In this document: one piece after another, positions 28,176-36,547 of the stretch
Numbering within the stretch: position 1 is the stretch's first letter
Layout: each line of letters opens with the position of its first letter
NCBI RefSeq assembly: GCF_009805585.1
Contig: NZ_VHIN01000010.1
Coordinates: 1 to 64,000, forward strand
DNA from: Glutamicibacter sp. JC586
GTDB lineage: Bacteria; Actinomycetota; Actinomycetes; Actinomycetales; Micrococcaceae
Reading direction: 5' to 3'
DNA: 64,000 nt
Notes under the pieces: model-generated
What the model was told of the DNA's origin: nothing
The model's input: the letters and a program-made list of their open reading frames with translations, nothing else
The model's database searches: none
Position numbers and translations under genes: made by a program

Positions 28176-28595
28176 GTGAAAATTCCCTTTTTGCCATCTC
28201 GTCCAGATGAGCCTGTACCCAGCGGATTGTTCATTGCGCAGACGCTGTGGTTAGTGGCCGGAGTGCTGTTTTTAGGCTTTGGCGGATTCCTCATTTATGA
28301 GCAAACCGATGGCGTTTCGGTGCAGTTCGGGGCCATCGCCCTGGCCATATTTTTTGCTGCCGCCGGCTGTGCCTGCGGGGTGCTGGGCTATCGCCTATTC
28401 ACCGGGCAACGGGCAGCTAGGGCCAATTTGACTTGGCTCGGGGTGATCACCGCGGTCCCACTACTGATGCGTTTTGGTCGCTACTCACTTTTAGCTGCCA
28501 TCATCATGTTTTGTGTGGCGCTCATGTGGCTGCCCAGCAGCAACCACTACTTCAAGATCGTCTCCCCTAAGCCGCCCAAACGGCGCCGGCGTTAG
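28176..28595 (+). CDS. Four-helix membrane protein of unknown function
   Basis: A 139-residue protein with four hydrophobic segments (about 18-42, 48-72, 83-100, 102-121) and a strongly basic end (PKPPKRRRR). I chose the GTG at 28176, which has a -10 box 7 nt upstream, over the longer frame from 28116, whose N-terminus is polar and lacks a ribosome site. No family is recognised. Confidence 0.7.
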   Translation: MKIPFLPSRPDEPVPSGLFIAQTLWLVAGVLFLGFGGFLIYEQTDGVSVQFGAIALAIFFAAAGCACGVLGYRLFTGQRAARANLTWLGVITAVPLLMRFGRYSLLAAIIMFCVALMWLPSSNHYFKIVSPKPPKRRRR

Positions 28596-28621
28596 AGCAC
28601 AAATACCAAAGCCAGGTACGA

Positions 28622-28669
28622 CAAAGGGCGTGCGGTGACCTACCAAAGTAGAGCACCGCACGCCCTTTG
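28622..28669. terminator. Bidirectional terminator
   Basis: CAAAGGGCGTGCGGTG / CACCGCACGCCCTTTG, 16-bp stem, between convergent genes. Confidence 0.75.
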
Positions 28670-28677
28670 CGCACGTT

Positions 28678-29835
28678 TTAGAGCTGGCTAAACGCCTTCT
28701 CAAGGTCATCAATCAGATCCGCTGGATCTTCAATGCCTACCGACAGGCGCAGCAGGTTCACTGGAACTGCCAATTCAGTCCCCTTCACCGAAGCGTGGGT
28801 CATTTCAGACGGGTAGTTCATCAATGATTCAATACCACCCAAGGACTCAGCCAAGGTAAACAGCTTGGTGCTCTCGGCAATCTTGCGTGCTGCCGCTTCA
28901 CCACCGGTGAACTGTACCGACACCATGCCGCCGAAGTCGCTCATCTGCTTCTTAGCAATCTCGTGGCCCGGGTGATCTTCAAACCCTGGGTACAGGACCC
29001 GCTCAACTTCGCTGCGCTCACGAAGCCATTGGGCCACCTGCGCCGCGTTTTCGCTGTGCGCACGCATACGAACGCCCAAGGTCTTGAGACCACGGGTAGT
29101 CAGGAAGGCATCCATTGGGCCAGAAACTGCACCAACGGCAAACTGGATAAACCCGATCTTCTCGGCCAGCGCAGCGTCCTTGACGATAACCGCACCGCCC
29201 ACAACGTCGGAGTGACCACCGATGTACTTGGTGGTTGAGTGAACCACAATGTCAGCGCCCAAGGTCAGTGGCTGCTGAAGGAAGGGGCTGGCGAAGGTGT
29301 TATCGACAACCAACAGTGCGCCGGCTGCGTGAGCAATGTCCGCAACCTTAGCAATGTCGGTTATGGTCATCATTGGGTTCGATGGGGTCTCGACCCAGAC
29401 CAGCTTGGCCTTGTTCTTTTCAATTGCCGCAGCCAAGTCAGCCTCGTTGCTCATGTCTACCGGAGTATTACCAATGCCCCAGTCACCGAGCACACGGTCG
29501 ATCAAACGAAACGTTCCACCATAGGCGTCGTTACCAAGAACAATGTGGTCCCCCGGGCGCAGAATGGCACGAATCAAGGAGTCTTCGGCAGCTAAGCCGG
29601 AACCGAAAGAGAACGCATGGGTGCCGAACTCGGCGCCAGCAAGCTGAGCCTGCAGTGCATCACGAGTGGGGTTGCCGCCACGGCCGTATTCGTAGCCGTT
29701 GCGCAAGTTACCAATGCCGTCCTGCGCATAGGTGGTCGAGAAATGCAGTGGTGGAACTACCGCACCGGTGTTCGGCTCAAATTCCTGACCCACGTGGACG
29801 AAGCGAGTGTTTGATCCTTGAGTATTTTCAGTCAT
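28678..29835 (-). CDS. metB: Cystathionine gamma-synthase
   Basis: A 385-residue PLP enzyme of the Cys/Met family joining an activated homoserine to cysteine. Motifs are NPTRDALQAQLA, the pre-lysine loop VHSTTKYIGGHSDVVGG with the PLP lysine, and LAESLGGIESLMNYPSEMTH near the end. The ATG at 29835 has an AAAGGAC ribosome site 9 nt upstream and is preferred to longer in-frame starts. It follows cystathionine beta-synthase by 25 nt in the same direction, so the pair links homocysteine and cysteine in both directions. A cystathionine gamma-lyase activity is also possible for this subfamily. Confidence 0.93.
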   Translation of the reverse strand: MTENTQGSNTRFVHVGQEFEPNTGAVVPPLHFSTTYAQDGIGNLRNGYEYGRGGNPTRDALQAQLAGAEFGTHAFSFGSGLAAEDSLIRAILRPGDHIVLGNDAYGGTFRLIDRVLGDWGIGNTPVDMSNEADLAAAIEKNKAKLVWVETPSNPMMTITDIAKVADIAHAAGALLVVDNTFASPFLQQPLTLGADIVVHSTTKYIGGHSDVVGGAVIVKDAALAEKIGFIQFAVGAVSGPMDAFLTTRGLKTLGVRMRAHSENAAQVAQWLRERSEVERVLYPGFEDHPGHEIAKKQMSDFGGMVSVQFTGGEAAARKIAESTKLFTLAESLGGIESLMNYPSEMTHASVKGTELAVPVNLLRLSVGIEDPADLIDDLEKAFSQL

Positions 29836-29860
29836 CGATATCAGTCCTTTGGTGAATTCT

Positions 29861-31225
29861 TTAGCGAGTTGTGTAGGCCAACAGGTCTGCTGCGGTGGCG
29901 CCGGCGATGACCTCGCCACCCTTGGTCAGCAGCACTGCGGGATGTCTTTTGAGTAGTTCTTGGGCGTTCTCCAGGGTGTCAGCGACCCCGATGAGCGGCT
30001 TGGGCAGATCGCCAAGATCCTTGATGGTGCTCGTTGCTTCTGCGCCGCCGAGTAATGCGTCGGTAATGCTGCTGGCACCAATCACTCCGCGTACTTCGCC
30101 AATGCGTGCTGGCAACGCTGAGGTTGCCACAACCAGTGCGTCGGCACCGTTTTCACGTAAAGCTTTTGCTGCTTCTAACAACGTCGCGTTCTCGTCGATT
30201 ATTTCCGTGCCTTGCTTTGAGAGCGCTGAGCCGATGAAGTCAAGAGCCGAGTATTCGTCGGTAGTGAATCCCTGTTCCAGCATCCAGCTGTCGTTGAAGA
30301 TCTTGGCCAAGTAGCCACGACCACCATCGGGAGCGATCACTACAACAACATCGTCTTCGCTCAGCTCACGGGCTGTACGCAGGGCAGCGACCACGGCCAT
30401 GCCCGAGGAACCGCCAAGTAGCAGTCCTTCTTCTTTCGCTAGGCGACGGGTCATTTCAAATGATTCAGCATCGCTGACCGCCTCAACCACGTCGGGTACC
30501 GAAGGGTCATAGTTTCCGGGCCACATGTCTTCGCCAACGCCCTCAACGAAGTAGGGACGTCCGGTACCACCGGAGTAGACCGAGCCGTCGGGGTCGGCAG
30601 CAATAATTTTCACTGGTCCCGAAGCGCGGTCTGCGGAGATCTGCTTGAGGTAGCGTCCGGTGCCGGTAATGGTTCCTCCGGTGCCGGCGCTGATGACCGC
30701 GTGGGTTACTTTGCCGTCGGTGTCGTTCCAGATCTCTGGTCCGGTGGATTCGAAGTGACTGTCCGGTGCACCAGGGTTGGAGAACTGGTCAGGCTTGTAG
30801 GCGCCGTCAATTTCGGTGACTAAACGATCAGAGACACCGTAATAGGACTCTGGAGAATCGGGAGCGACAGCGGTAGGAGTGACCACCACTTCGGCACCAT
30901 AGGCACGAAGCACATCACGCTTTTCTTCGCCCACCTTATCCGGAGTAACGAAGATGGTCTTGTAGCCCTTGAGCTGGCCGACCATTGCAAGGCCTACGCC
31001 GGTATTGCCGCTGGTTGGCTCCACGATGGTGCCTCCGGGCTTGAGCTGGCCACACTGTTCAGCGCGTTCGACCATCTTCAACGCAATGCGGTCTTTGATG
31101 GATCCGCCTGGATTCAGGTATTCGAGTTTGACCAATACGGTGGCTTTGATTCCGTCGGTAACGCTGTTGAGCTTTACAAGTGGCGTATTACCGATCAGAT
31201 CAAGAACAGTGGAAGCATACTTCAT
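29861..31225 (-). CDS. cbs: Cystathionine beta-synthase with C-terminal CBS domains
   Basis: A 454-residue enzyme that condenses serine with homocysteine. The PLP lysine is in YLNPGGSIKDRIALKM, the PLP phosphate loop is GTGGTITGTGRYLK, and PTSGNTGVGLAMV binds substrate. The C-terminal about 120 residues hold two CBS modules (IIDENATLLEAAKALRENGA; ADTLENAQELLKRHPAVL), used for regulation in larger relatives. I place the start at the ATG at 31225 (KYASTVLDLIGNTPLV), preceded by a TAAAGT box 7 nt away; an O-acetylserine sulfhydrylase role is less likely given the CBS pair and metB. Confidence 0.94.
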   Translation of the reverse strand: MKYASTVLDLIGNTPLVKLNSVTDGIKATVLVKLEYLNPGGSIKDRIALKMVERAEQCGQLKPGGTIVEPTSGNTGVGLAMVGQLKGYKTIFVTPDKVGEEKRDVLRAYGAEVVVTPTAVAPDSPESYYGVSDRLVTEIDGAYKPDQFSNPGAPDSHFESTGPEIWNDTDGKVTHAVISAGTGGTITGTGRYLKQISADRASGPVKIIAADPDGSVYSGGTGRPYFVEGVGEDMWPGNYDPSVPDVVEAVSDAESFEMTRRLAKEEGLLLGGSSGMAVVAALRTARELSEDDVVVVIAPDGGRGYLAKIFNDSWMLEQGFTTDEYSALDFIGSALSKQGTEIIDENATLLEAAKALRENGADALVVATSALPARIGEVRGVIGASSITDALLGGAEATSTIKDLGDLPKPLIGVADTLENAQELLKRHPAVLLTKGGEVIAGATAADLLAYTTR

Positions 31226-31232
31226 GTCAAGA

Positions 31233-31238
31233 ACTTTA
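31233..31238 (-). promoter_or_regulatory. -10 box of cbs
   Basis: TAAAGT, 7 nt before the chosen ATG; supports leaderless initiation. Confidence 0.5.
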
Positions 31239-31350
31239 CCGGCGGTTGTCACACTTGTCCTTGCCGATCGTAGTGAAACGTCATGCAGTAGACGTGATGT
31301 TTCTATCAGTGCTAGAGCAAATCCTGAAAACACTTTTCAGGTTCCGGTTA

Positions 31351-31356
31351 TAGGAT
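31351..31356 (+). promoter_or_regulatory. -10 box of the AlkA-like gene
   Basis: TAGGAT, then 7 nt, then ATG at 31364. An upstream in-frame ATG at 31355 overlaps this box and is therefore unlikely. Confidence 0.5.
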
Positions 31357-31363
31357 GCGTAAT

Positions 31364-32326
31364 ATGCAGAAATCTTGGAGCGCAAGCTTCACCCCCGAGG
31401 GTCCAGTATCGCTGACCAAGTCCTTGGGCATTCTGCGTCGCGGCATCTCAGACCCGACGATTCGGCTCTCAGAGAGCGAAGCGTGGTTGGCCTTTGCCAC
31501 TGAACTTGGCCCGGCAACCCTACATATTTCTAAACCACTGCGCCAAGGTACCGCTACCTTCGAAGCCTGGGGGCCAGGTGCTCCATGGGCTATCGATTCA
31601 GCACCGAATCTTTTGGGCGCCTCGGATGACTGGAGCGAATTTGATGAAGCTATTAGTGCCGGATTCTATCCAGAAATAGTTGCCAGGACCCGTGCCGAGC
31701 ATCCAGATCTTGTGTTTCCAAAAACCGGAAGAATCTTTGAACACGCGATAGGTGCCATCCTTGAGCAACGTGTCACTGGCATAGAAGCCAACCATGCATG
31801 GCGTTGGCTCATTCACCACTTCGGTCAGCCCGCCCCTGGTCCAGCACCGGAGGGACTGAAGATTTTTCCTTCCCCGCAAGATCTGGCACAGATGCAGCGC
31901 TGGGACTGGCAGCAGGCACGGGTGGAAGGACAACGAGCCACGACCATCAGAAAATTTGTGTCGGTAGCTCGTGCAGTTAACTGGTGGGCAGATCAGCCGC
32001 TGGGTCAGGCAAAGCCATCAGCCAAAGCGCCGGGGACTTTGGAAGCGGCATTAGGCTCCGTCCCAGGCATTGGCCCGTGGACCATCGCAGAGATACTCCA
32101 GCGCTCCCACGGTTCTTCAGACCATATTTCGGTGGGCGACTTTCACTTGGCCCACTTTGTTGGTCAGGTTCTGACCGGCAAGCGAATTACTGATCAGCAA
32201 ATGTTGGAGCTTTTAGCTCCCTACGCACCGCATCGACAGCGAATCGTGCGGCTATTATTGCTCTCCGGTGAACGCAAACAAAGCTTCGGGCCACGTTATG
32301 CCCCGTTGGATCACCGCCAGAGGTAA
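31364..32326 (+). CDS. AlkA-like DNA glycosylase (HhH-GPD)
   Basis: A 320-residue base-excision repair protein. The helix-hairpin-helix is LGSVPGIGPWTIAEILQRS (about 233-251) and the catalytic aspartate follows in ISVGDFHLAHFVG, the layout of 3-methyladenine DNA glycosylase II. The N-terminal half is a diverged AlkA-like domain (SLTKSLGILRRG...DPTIRLSES). Its likely substrates are alkylated purines. It is convergent with thioredoxin. Confidence 0.88.
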   Translation: MQKSWSASFTPEGPVSLTKSLGILRRGISDPTIRLSESEAWLAFATELGPATLHISKPLRQGTATFEAWGPGAPWAIDSAPNLLGASDDWSEFDEAISAGFYPEIVARTRAEHPDLVFPKTGRIFEHAIGAILEQRVTGIEANHAWRWLIHHFGQPAPGPAPEGLKIFPSPQDLAQMQRWDWQQARVEGQRATTIRKFVSVARAVNWWADQPLGQAKPSAKAPGTLEAALGSVPGIGPWTIAEILQRSHGSSDHISVGDFHLAHFVGQVLTGKRITDQQMLELLAPYAPHRQRIVRLLLLSGERKQSFGPRYAPLDHRQR

Positions 32327-32348
32327 GGCCCGAAACTTGACGGCGGTT

Positions 32349-32723
32349 TTAGGAGTCGGCCTGGGCTGCTTCTTCAGCGATCTGCTTATGCACTTCACTC
32401 ATGTCGATGCCTTTAACTGCCGTGACGAGATCTTCGAGCTGTGGCTGGTTCAAAGCACCGGCCTGCGAGAAGACTAGTACCTGTTCACGGAAAGCCATGA
32501 TGGTTGGAATCGACGTCACGTTCGCTGCACGTGCAAGACCCTGTTCAGCTTCGGTGTCCACTTTGGCAAAAACAACGTCAGTGAACTTATCTGAGGTCTG
32601 ATCATAAACAGGCGCAAACTGCTTGCACGGTCCGCACCAGTCTGCCCAGAAATCCACGAGGACGATATCGTTGTCTTCAATCACCTGTGCGAAGTCATCT
32701 TCGCTCACATTTCTAGTAGCCAT
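32349..32723 (-). CDS. trxA: Thioredoxin
   Basis: A 124-residue thioredoxin with active-site C30 and C33 (FWADWCGPCKQFAP) and the cis-proline region VTSIPTIMAFREQ. It carries a longer C-terminal helix (about 15 residues) than E. coli TrxA. The start is ATG at 32723, with a TACCGT box 6 nt upstream; longer in-frame starts extend through the promoter region. It reduces cytoplasmic disulfides; its reductase is not in the window. Confidence 0.93.
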   Translation of the reverse strand: MATRNVSEDDFAQVIEDNDIVLVDFWADWCGPCKQFAPVYDQTSDKFTDVVFAKVDTEAEQGLARAANVTSIPTIMAFREQVLVFSQAGALNQPQLEDLVTAVKGIDMSEVHKQIAEEAAQADS

Positions 32724-32729
32724 GCCTAT

Positions 32730-32735
32730 ACGGTA
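32730..32735 (-). promoter_or_regulatory. -10 box of the thioredoxin gene
   Basis: TACCGT followed by ATAGGC and the ATG. Confidence 0.45.
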
Positions 32736-32823
32736 TCCGAACTTTAGGTGAAATACGTAGAAAAGTGATCTTGATTGAGTCCGGGAATAGATCCACATCA
32801 CGGTGAAAACTTGCGGAGATGCA

Positions 32824-32856
32824 AAAAACTCCCGGATCAAAGATCCGGGAGTTTTT
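32824..32856 (-). terminator. Terminator of tRNA-Tyr
   Basis: ACTCCCGGATC / GATCCGGGAGT, 11 bp, with A- and T-runs on either side. Confidence 0.8.
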
Positions 32857-32857
32857 G

Positions 32858-32939
32858 TGGCAGATACTGGATTCGAACCAGTGAAGGCGTTGCCAGCTGA
32901 TTTACAGTCAGCCCCCTTTGGCCACTCGGGTAATCTGCC
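32858..32939 (-). tRNA. tRNA-Tyr (GTA)
   Basis: An 82-nt class II tRNA with a long variable arm. Acceptor GGCAGAT/ATCTGCC, anticodon arm GACTGTAAATC with anticodon GTA, T-arm CACTGG-TTCGAAT-CCAGT, discriminator A, no CCA encoded. A terminator follows directly. Confidence 0.92.
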
Positions 32940-33120
32940 GAGATGGTTCGTTGAAGAACGTTTGTTCTTGTCGGAACGAGAAATAACTCTACAGGAGATT
33001 TTCGATGATGTGAAATCGAGGAGCCCCTTTTGCCTGTAAGCCTGATCACAGCCCGAATTTGAGGCCTAAAACGGGTAGGCTATGAAACGAATAAGACCCG
33101 TTATAGCTAGGAGTATTCAC

Positions 33121-33609
33121 ATGGCTAGTGATTCCACATTCGACGTCGTCAGCAAAGTTGATAGCCAGGAAGTCGCTAACGCGATGAACCAGGCGCAGAA
33201 AGAAATTGCCCAGCGCTACGACTTCAAGGGTGTTGGCGCTGAAGTTGATTTCAGCGGCGAGAAGATCCTAATGAAGGCAAACTCAGAAGAACGCGTCAAC
33301 GCGGTACTTGATGTTTTCCAGTCCAAGTTGGTCAAGCGCGGCATCTCGCTGAAGTCCTTGGATTCCGGAGAGCCTTTTGCCTCCGGTAAGGAATACCGCA
33401 TTGAGTCCAGCATCAAGGAAGGCATCGCACAAGATGTCGCCAAGAAGATCAACAAGCTCATCCGCGATGAGGCTCCTAAGGGCGTAAAGTCCACCATTCA
33501 GGGTGACGAGCTTCGCGTTTCTTCAAAGTCGCGTGATGATCTACAGACCACCATGGCACTGTTGCGTGACTTCGAAGAAGCAGACCTCCAGTTCGTGAAC
33601 TTCCGCTAG
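33121..33609 (+). CDS. yajQ: YajQ family nucleotide-binding protein
   Basis: A 162-residue protein with two ferredoxin-like RNP domains. The family signature ASDSTFDVVSKVDSQEVANA opens the protein and QRYDFKGVGAEVDF follows. Relatives bind nucleotides, and some bind cyclic di-GMP. The start is ATG at 33121 with an AGGAG site. It is monocistronic. Confidence 0.93.
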   Translation: MASDSTFDVVSKVDSQEVANAMNQAQKEIAQRYDFKGVGAEVDFSGEKILMKANSEERVNAVLDVFQSKLVKRGISLKSLDSGEPFASGKEYRIESSIKEGIAQDVAKKINKLIRDEAPKGVKSTIQGDELRVSSKSRDDLQTTMALLRDFEEADLQFVNFR

Positions 33610-33641
33610 GTCTCTAGCGGCTGCTTATAGCTGGTAATTCA

Positions 33642-33683
33642 ATGGAGACGGTCTACCACCTTTTGGTGGAAGGCCGTCTCCAT
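33642..33683. terminator. Terminator after yajQ
   Basis: ATGGAGACGG...CCGTCTCCAT stem with an inner CCACC/GGTGG stem. Confidence 0.65.
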
Positions 33684-33758
33684 AGTTGTATTCAACGAAC
33701 TTATTCGCTATCGGGGCCTTTGACTTTAGCTTCATCTGGATCTCTCGTTGCGTAGTAC

Positions 33759-34325
33759 CTACTCTCGTGACTTTTTGCGGGCACGGCGCTTGATTTCCTC
33801 GACATCGTCAGCAAAGTGTTCTTTGGTCATCGCTCGAAATTCATTGAACTTCTCATGCTCTTCTTCTGGTGTTGGCCCCGGGACCCAGGTCTTGAGAAAC
33901 AGCATCTCGGTGACATTGCAGACCAAAAGAACACCGGTAATGAGTATCGTGTCGCTCAGCGATTGAGTTACGAGATAGGAAACAACGAAACTGATGATCG
34001 CAACCACTACGAGTGGAGCAGTGGCGTAAACCCATCCACCTGGGTTGGACCGATTTCTTCTGACCACGATAGGTCGTTCGACTAAGACGGCTGATATCTC
34101 CGCAATAAGGAACGCTACTAGCAGGGTGAGCATCAGCTGATCCAGTGGCCGCTGGTTACTCATGAATTCTCTGACACCCCAAAGGAGCAACGCTGCGAGC
34201 CCAAATTTGAAGATACCTGTGGTCAAGCGACCAATGATGGAATGATGCAGGCCCGGGAATTGCGCTTTAGATCGAGAGATATTCTTCCTCCCCACTACGT
34301 TGAAAGATGCATCTGTTAACGTCAA
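33759..34325 (-). CDS. Membrane protein of unknown function
   Basis: A protein of up to 188 residues with four hydrophobic segments (about 33-50, 60-83, 98-117, 122-141) and a charged tail (about 145-188) ending RRARKKSRE, partly acidic. It has no known domain. The start is unsettled: the first possible codon, a TTG at 34325, lies inside the htpX terminator, so a GTG at about 34295 or a later codon may be used. Confidence 0.6.
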   Translation of the reverse strand: MTLTDASFNVVGRKNISRSKAQFPGLHHSIIGRLTTGIFKFGLAALLLWGVREFMSNQRPLDQLMLTLLVAFLIAEISAVLVERPIVVRRNRSNPGGWVYATAPLVVVAIISFVVSYLVTQSLSDTILITGVLLVCNVTEMLFLKTWVPGPTPEEEHEKFNEFRAMTKEHFADDVEEIKRRARKKSRE

Positions 34326-34360
34326 AGGCTATCTCTCAGAAAACTTGAGAGATAGCCTTT
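34324..34360 (-). terminator. Terminator of htpX
   Basis: AAAGGCTATCTCTCA / TGAGAGATAGCCTTT, 15-bp stem, 23 nt past the stop. Confidence 0.75.
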
Positions 34361-34382
34361 ATTCGATTTGTTCAGTGGGTTC

Positions 34383-35261
34383 CTAGTACTGGCGGCCACC
34401 AGCCATAGCCTCTAGGCGAGCGATACGCTGATCCATTGGAGGATGGGTAGAGAACATCTGCTTCAAACGCGAGCCGAATGGGTTCGCAATCATCAAGTGC
34501 GAGCTGTTGACCAGCTTCTGGTCATTGGCAGCTAACGGCGCTTGGGAGATGCCCGACTCAAGCTTGCGCAACGCACTAGCCAGCGCCAGCGGATCATTGG
34601 TCAGCTTTGCCCCGTCCTCATCCGCATCGTATTCACGGGTACGGCTCACTGCCATCTGAATCACCGATGCAGCCAATGGCGCTAGGAGCGACAAAGCGAT
34701 CAGGGCAATCGGGTTCACGTTACGGTTCTCATTGCTGCCGCCACCACCGAAGAACATCAAGAACTGGGCGATAGAGGTAATCACACCGCCGATGGCACCT
34801 GCAACCGAGGACGTGAGGATATCTCGGTTGTAAACGTGCATCAGTTCATGACCCAAAACACCGCGCAGCTCACGCTCATCGAGTAGCTGCAGGATTCCCT
34901 CGGTGCAGCATACCGCCGAGTTCTGCGGGTTACGCCCGGTCGCAAAAGCGTTCGGTGAGGAGGTTGGCGAGATGTACAGTCGCGGCATTGGCTGTTGAGC
35001 GTTCATCGACAACTCGCGCACGATCCGGTACATCATCGGATTTTCAGCTTCACTCACTGGATAAGCATGCATTGAGCGCAGGGCAAGCTTGTCACTGTTC
35101 CAGTAACCATAAGCAGTAGTTCCCACACCGATTAGGGCGAAGACCCAGATGAACATGGACCGTCCGGTCCCCACCGAAATGAGCGAACCGATAGCCAGCA
35201 GCAGGGCAAACATTCCACCGAGCAACAGGGCTGTTTTCAGTCCGTTATTGTGTCCATGCAC
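34383..35261 (-). CDS. htpX: Zinc metalloprotease HtpX
   Basis: A 292-residue membrane protease of the M48 family that degrades misfolded membrane proteins. Two N-terminal helices (about 9-29 and 34-52) precede the zinc motif HELMH at 138-142, with further helices at about 153-172 and 185-205, and the third zinc ligand in [15 protein letters not shown]. The start is a GTG at 35261 with an AGGAG site 9 nt upstream. Part of the stress-response content of the window. Confidence 0.94.
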   Translation of the reverse strand: MHGHNNGLKTALLLGGMFALLLAIGSLISVGTGRSMFIWVFALIGVGTTAYGYWNSDKLALRSMHAYPVSEAENPMMYRIVRELSMNAQQPMPRLYISPTSSPNAFATGRNPQNSAVCCTEGILQLLDERELRGVLGHELMHVYNRDILTSSVAGAIGGVITSIAQFLMFFGGGGSNENRNVNPIALIALSLLAPLAASVIQMAVSRTREYDADEDGAKLTNDPLALASALRKLESGISQAPLAANDQKLVNSSHLMIANPFGSRLKQMFSTHPPMDQRIARLEAMAGGRQY

Positions 35262-35520
35262 CGTGACGCACTCCTTGAAAGTGACTCAGAGAAATTTTCT
35301 TATTTCTAGTCTAGTCAACGTTTCAGACGGTGACTTCGTTCCAGTTCAGGCAGTTTATTGCACTGGTGTGACTGATCCAACGTGAACAACAACCCAGAGT
35401 TCGCTCAGCGGGGAATACTCAGAGTTGCTGAACGTTGTACCTTGATAGTTGCAAGGTGCAATTTTTGCCCCTGATCTCCACCTATTCTGATTTGCCTAAG
35501 CTCGAAAGCGTACACTCGCA

Positions 35521-36459
35521 ATGTCATCAAGCACTACCAAACCCGTCCGCTCCGAACATAGCTATGGTTTGATCCAAGGCACCTCTGCGTACCTGATTTG
35601 GGGACTGCTCCCCGCGTACTTCTTGCTGCTTCCTGAAATTTCCGCCGTCGAGTTTGTCGCCGTGCGTGTTCTCTTCTCGTTGATCTTCTGCCTGATCTTG
35701 CTTGCGGCCACCTCGCAAATCCACCAGTTCCTCGCCATGTTCAAAGACTCCAAGACGATGTTGCAGCTGGCTTTGGCCAGCGTGCTCATCGCCGGTAACT
35801 GGGTCCTGTACGCATTGGCTGTACTGACCGGACACGTACTTGAAGCCTCACTGGGCTATTTCATCAACCCTATTGTCGCGATCTTGCTTGGCGTACTGGT
35901 GTTGAAGGAAAAGCTGCGCCCATTGCAGTGGGCCGCTGTTGCTCTGGCTACCATCGCGGTTATCGTACTGACCATTGGCCTCGGCCGGGTCCCATGGATT
36001 TCTTTGGGGCTTGCCTTCTCCTTCGGCTTCTACGGCTTGGTGAAGAATAAGGTCGGCGGCAAGGGTACTGCTTTGGGTGCTTTGACCGTCGAGACCGTGT
36101 GGCTCACTCCCCTAGCCATCATCTACGTCATCTGGCTGTCGCAGACCTCGGGCTCCACGCTATTGGATAGCAACTTCGCCGGTGTACTGTTGCTGGCTTC
36201 TAGTGGCATCATCACCGCAGTGCCGCTGTTGCTCTTCGGCGGTGCGGCCCGTCGACTGCCATTGAGCACGGTCGGCTCCTTGCAGTTCATTGCACCTCTA
36301 CTGCAGTTCATCTTAGGTGTGCTGGTCTTCCATGAGCACATGCCTTTCGAACGTTGGATCGGCTTTGTGCTGGTGTGGATCGCTGTCATCTTCGTCTTGG
36401 TCGATATGATTCGAGCGCCGAAAGGCCCGCGTGTGAGTGCACCGGTAGAGATCAACTAA
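35521..36459 (+). CDS. rarD: RarD-type EamA transporter
   Basis: A 312-residue permease with about ten membrane segments made of two EamA repeats. The N-terminal QGTSAYLIWGLLPAYFLLLPE is typical of RarD (chloramphenicol-sensitive protein group), and FYGLVKNKVGGKGTALGALT follows the mid-protein helix. The substrate is unknown. A TACACT box lies only 4 nt before the ATG, so the leader, if any, is very short. Confidence 0.88.
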   Translation: MSSSTTKPVRSEHSYGLIQGTSAYLIWGLLPAYFLLLPEISAVEFVAVRVLFSLIFCLILLAATSQIHQFLAMFKDSKTMLQLALASVLIAGNWVLYALAVLTGHVLEASLGYFINPIVAILLGVLVLKEKLRPLQWAAVALATIAVIVLTIGLGRVPWISLGLAFSFGFYGLVKNKVGGKGTALGALTVETVWLTPLAIIYVIWLSQTSGSTLLDSNFAGVLLLASSGIITAVPLLLFGGAARRLPLSTVGSLQFIAPLLQFILGVLVFHEHMPFERWIGFVLVWIAVIFVLVDMIRAPKGPRVSAPVEIN

Positions 36460-36487
36460 CCCCTTCAAAACACACCAGAGATAGCAA

Positions 36488-36524
36488 AAAGCTTCGGCCG
36501 TTCTAGTTGAACGGCCGAAGCTTT
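36488..36524. terminator. Terminator between rarD and gabT
   Basis: AAAGCTTCGGCCGTT / AACGGCCGAAGCTTT, 15 bp, convergent genes. Confidence 0.75.
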
Positions 36525-36547
36525 ATCCATTTGCTAGGTGCTAGTCC

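Noticed and set aside
32803-33039. Plus-strand frame with DTGFEPVKALPADLQSAP
   Set aside because: Antisense translation of tRNA-Tyr, also a common false annotation.
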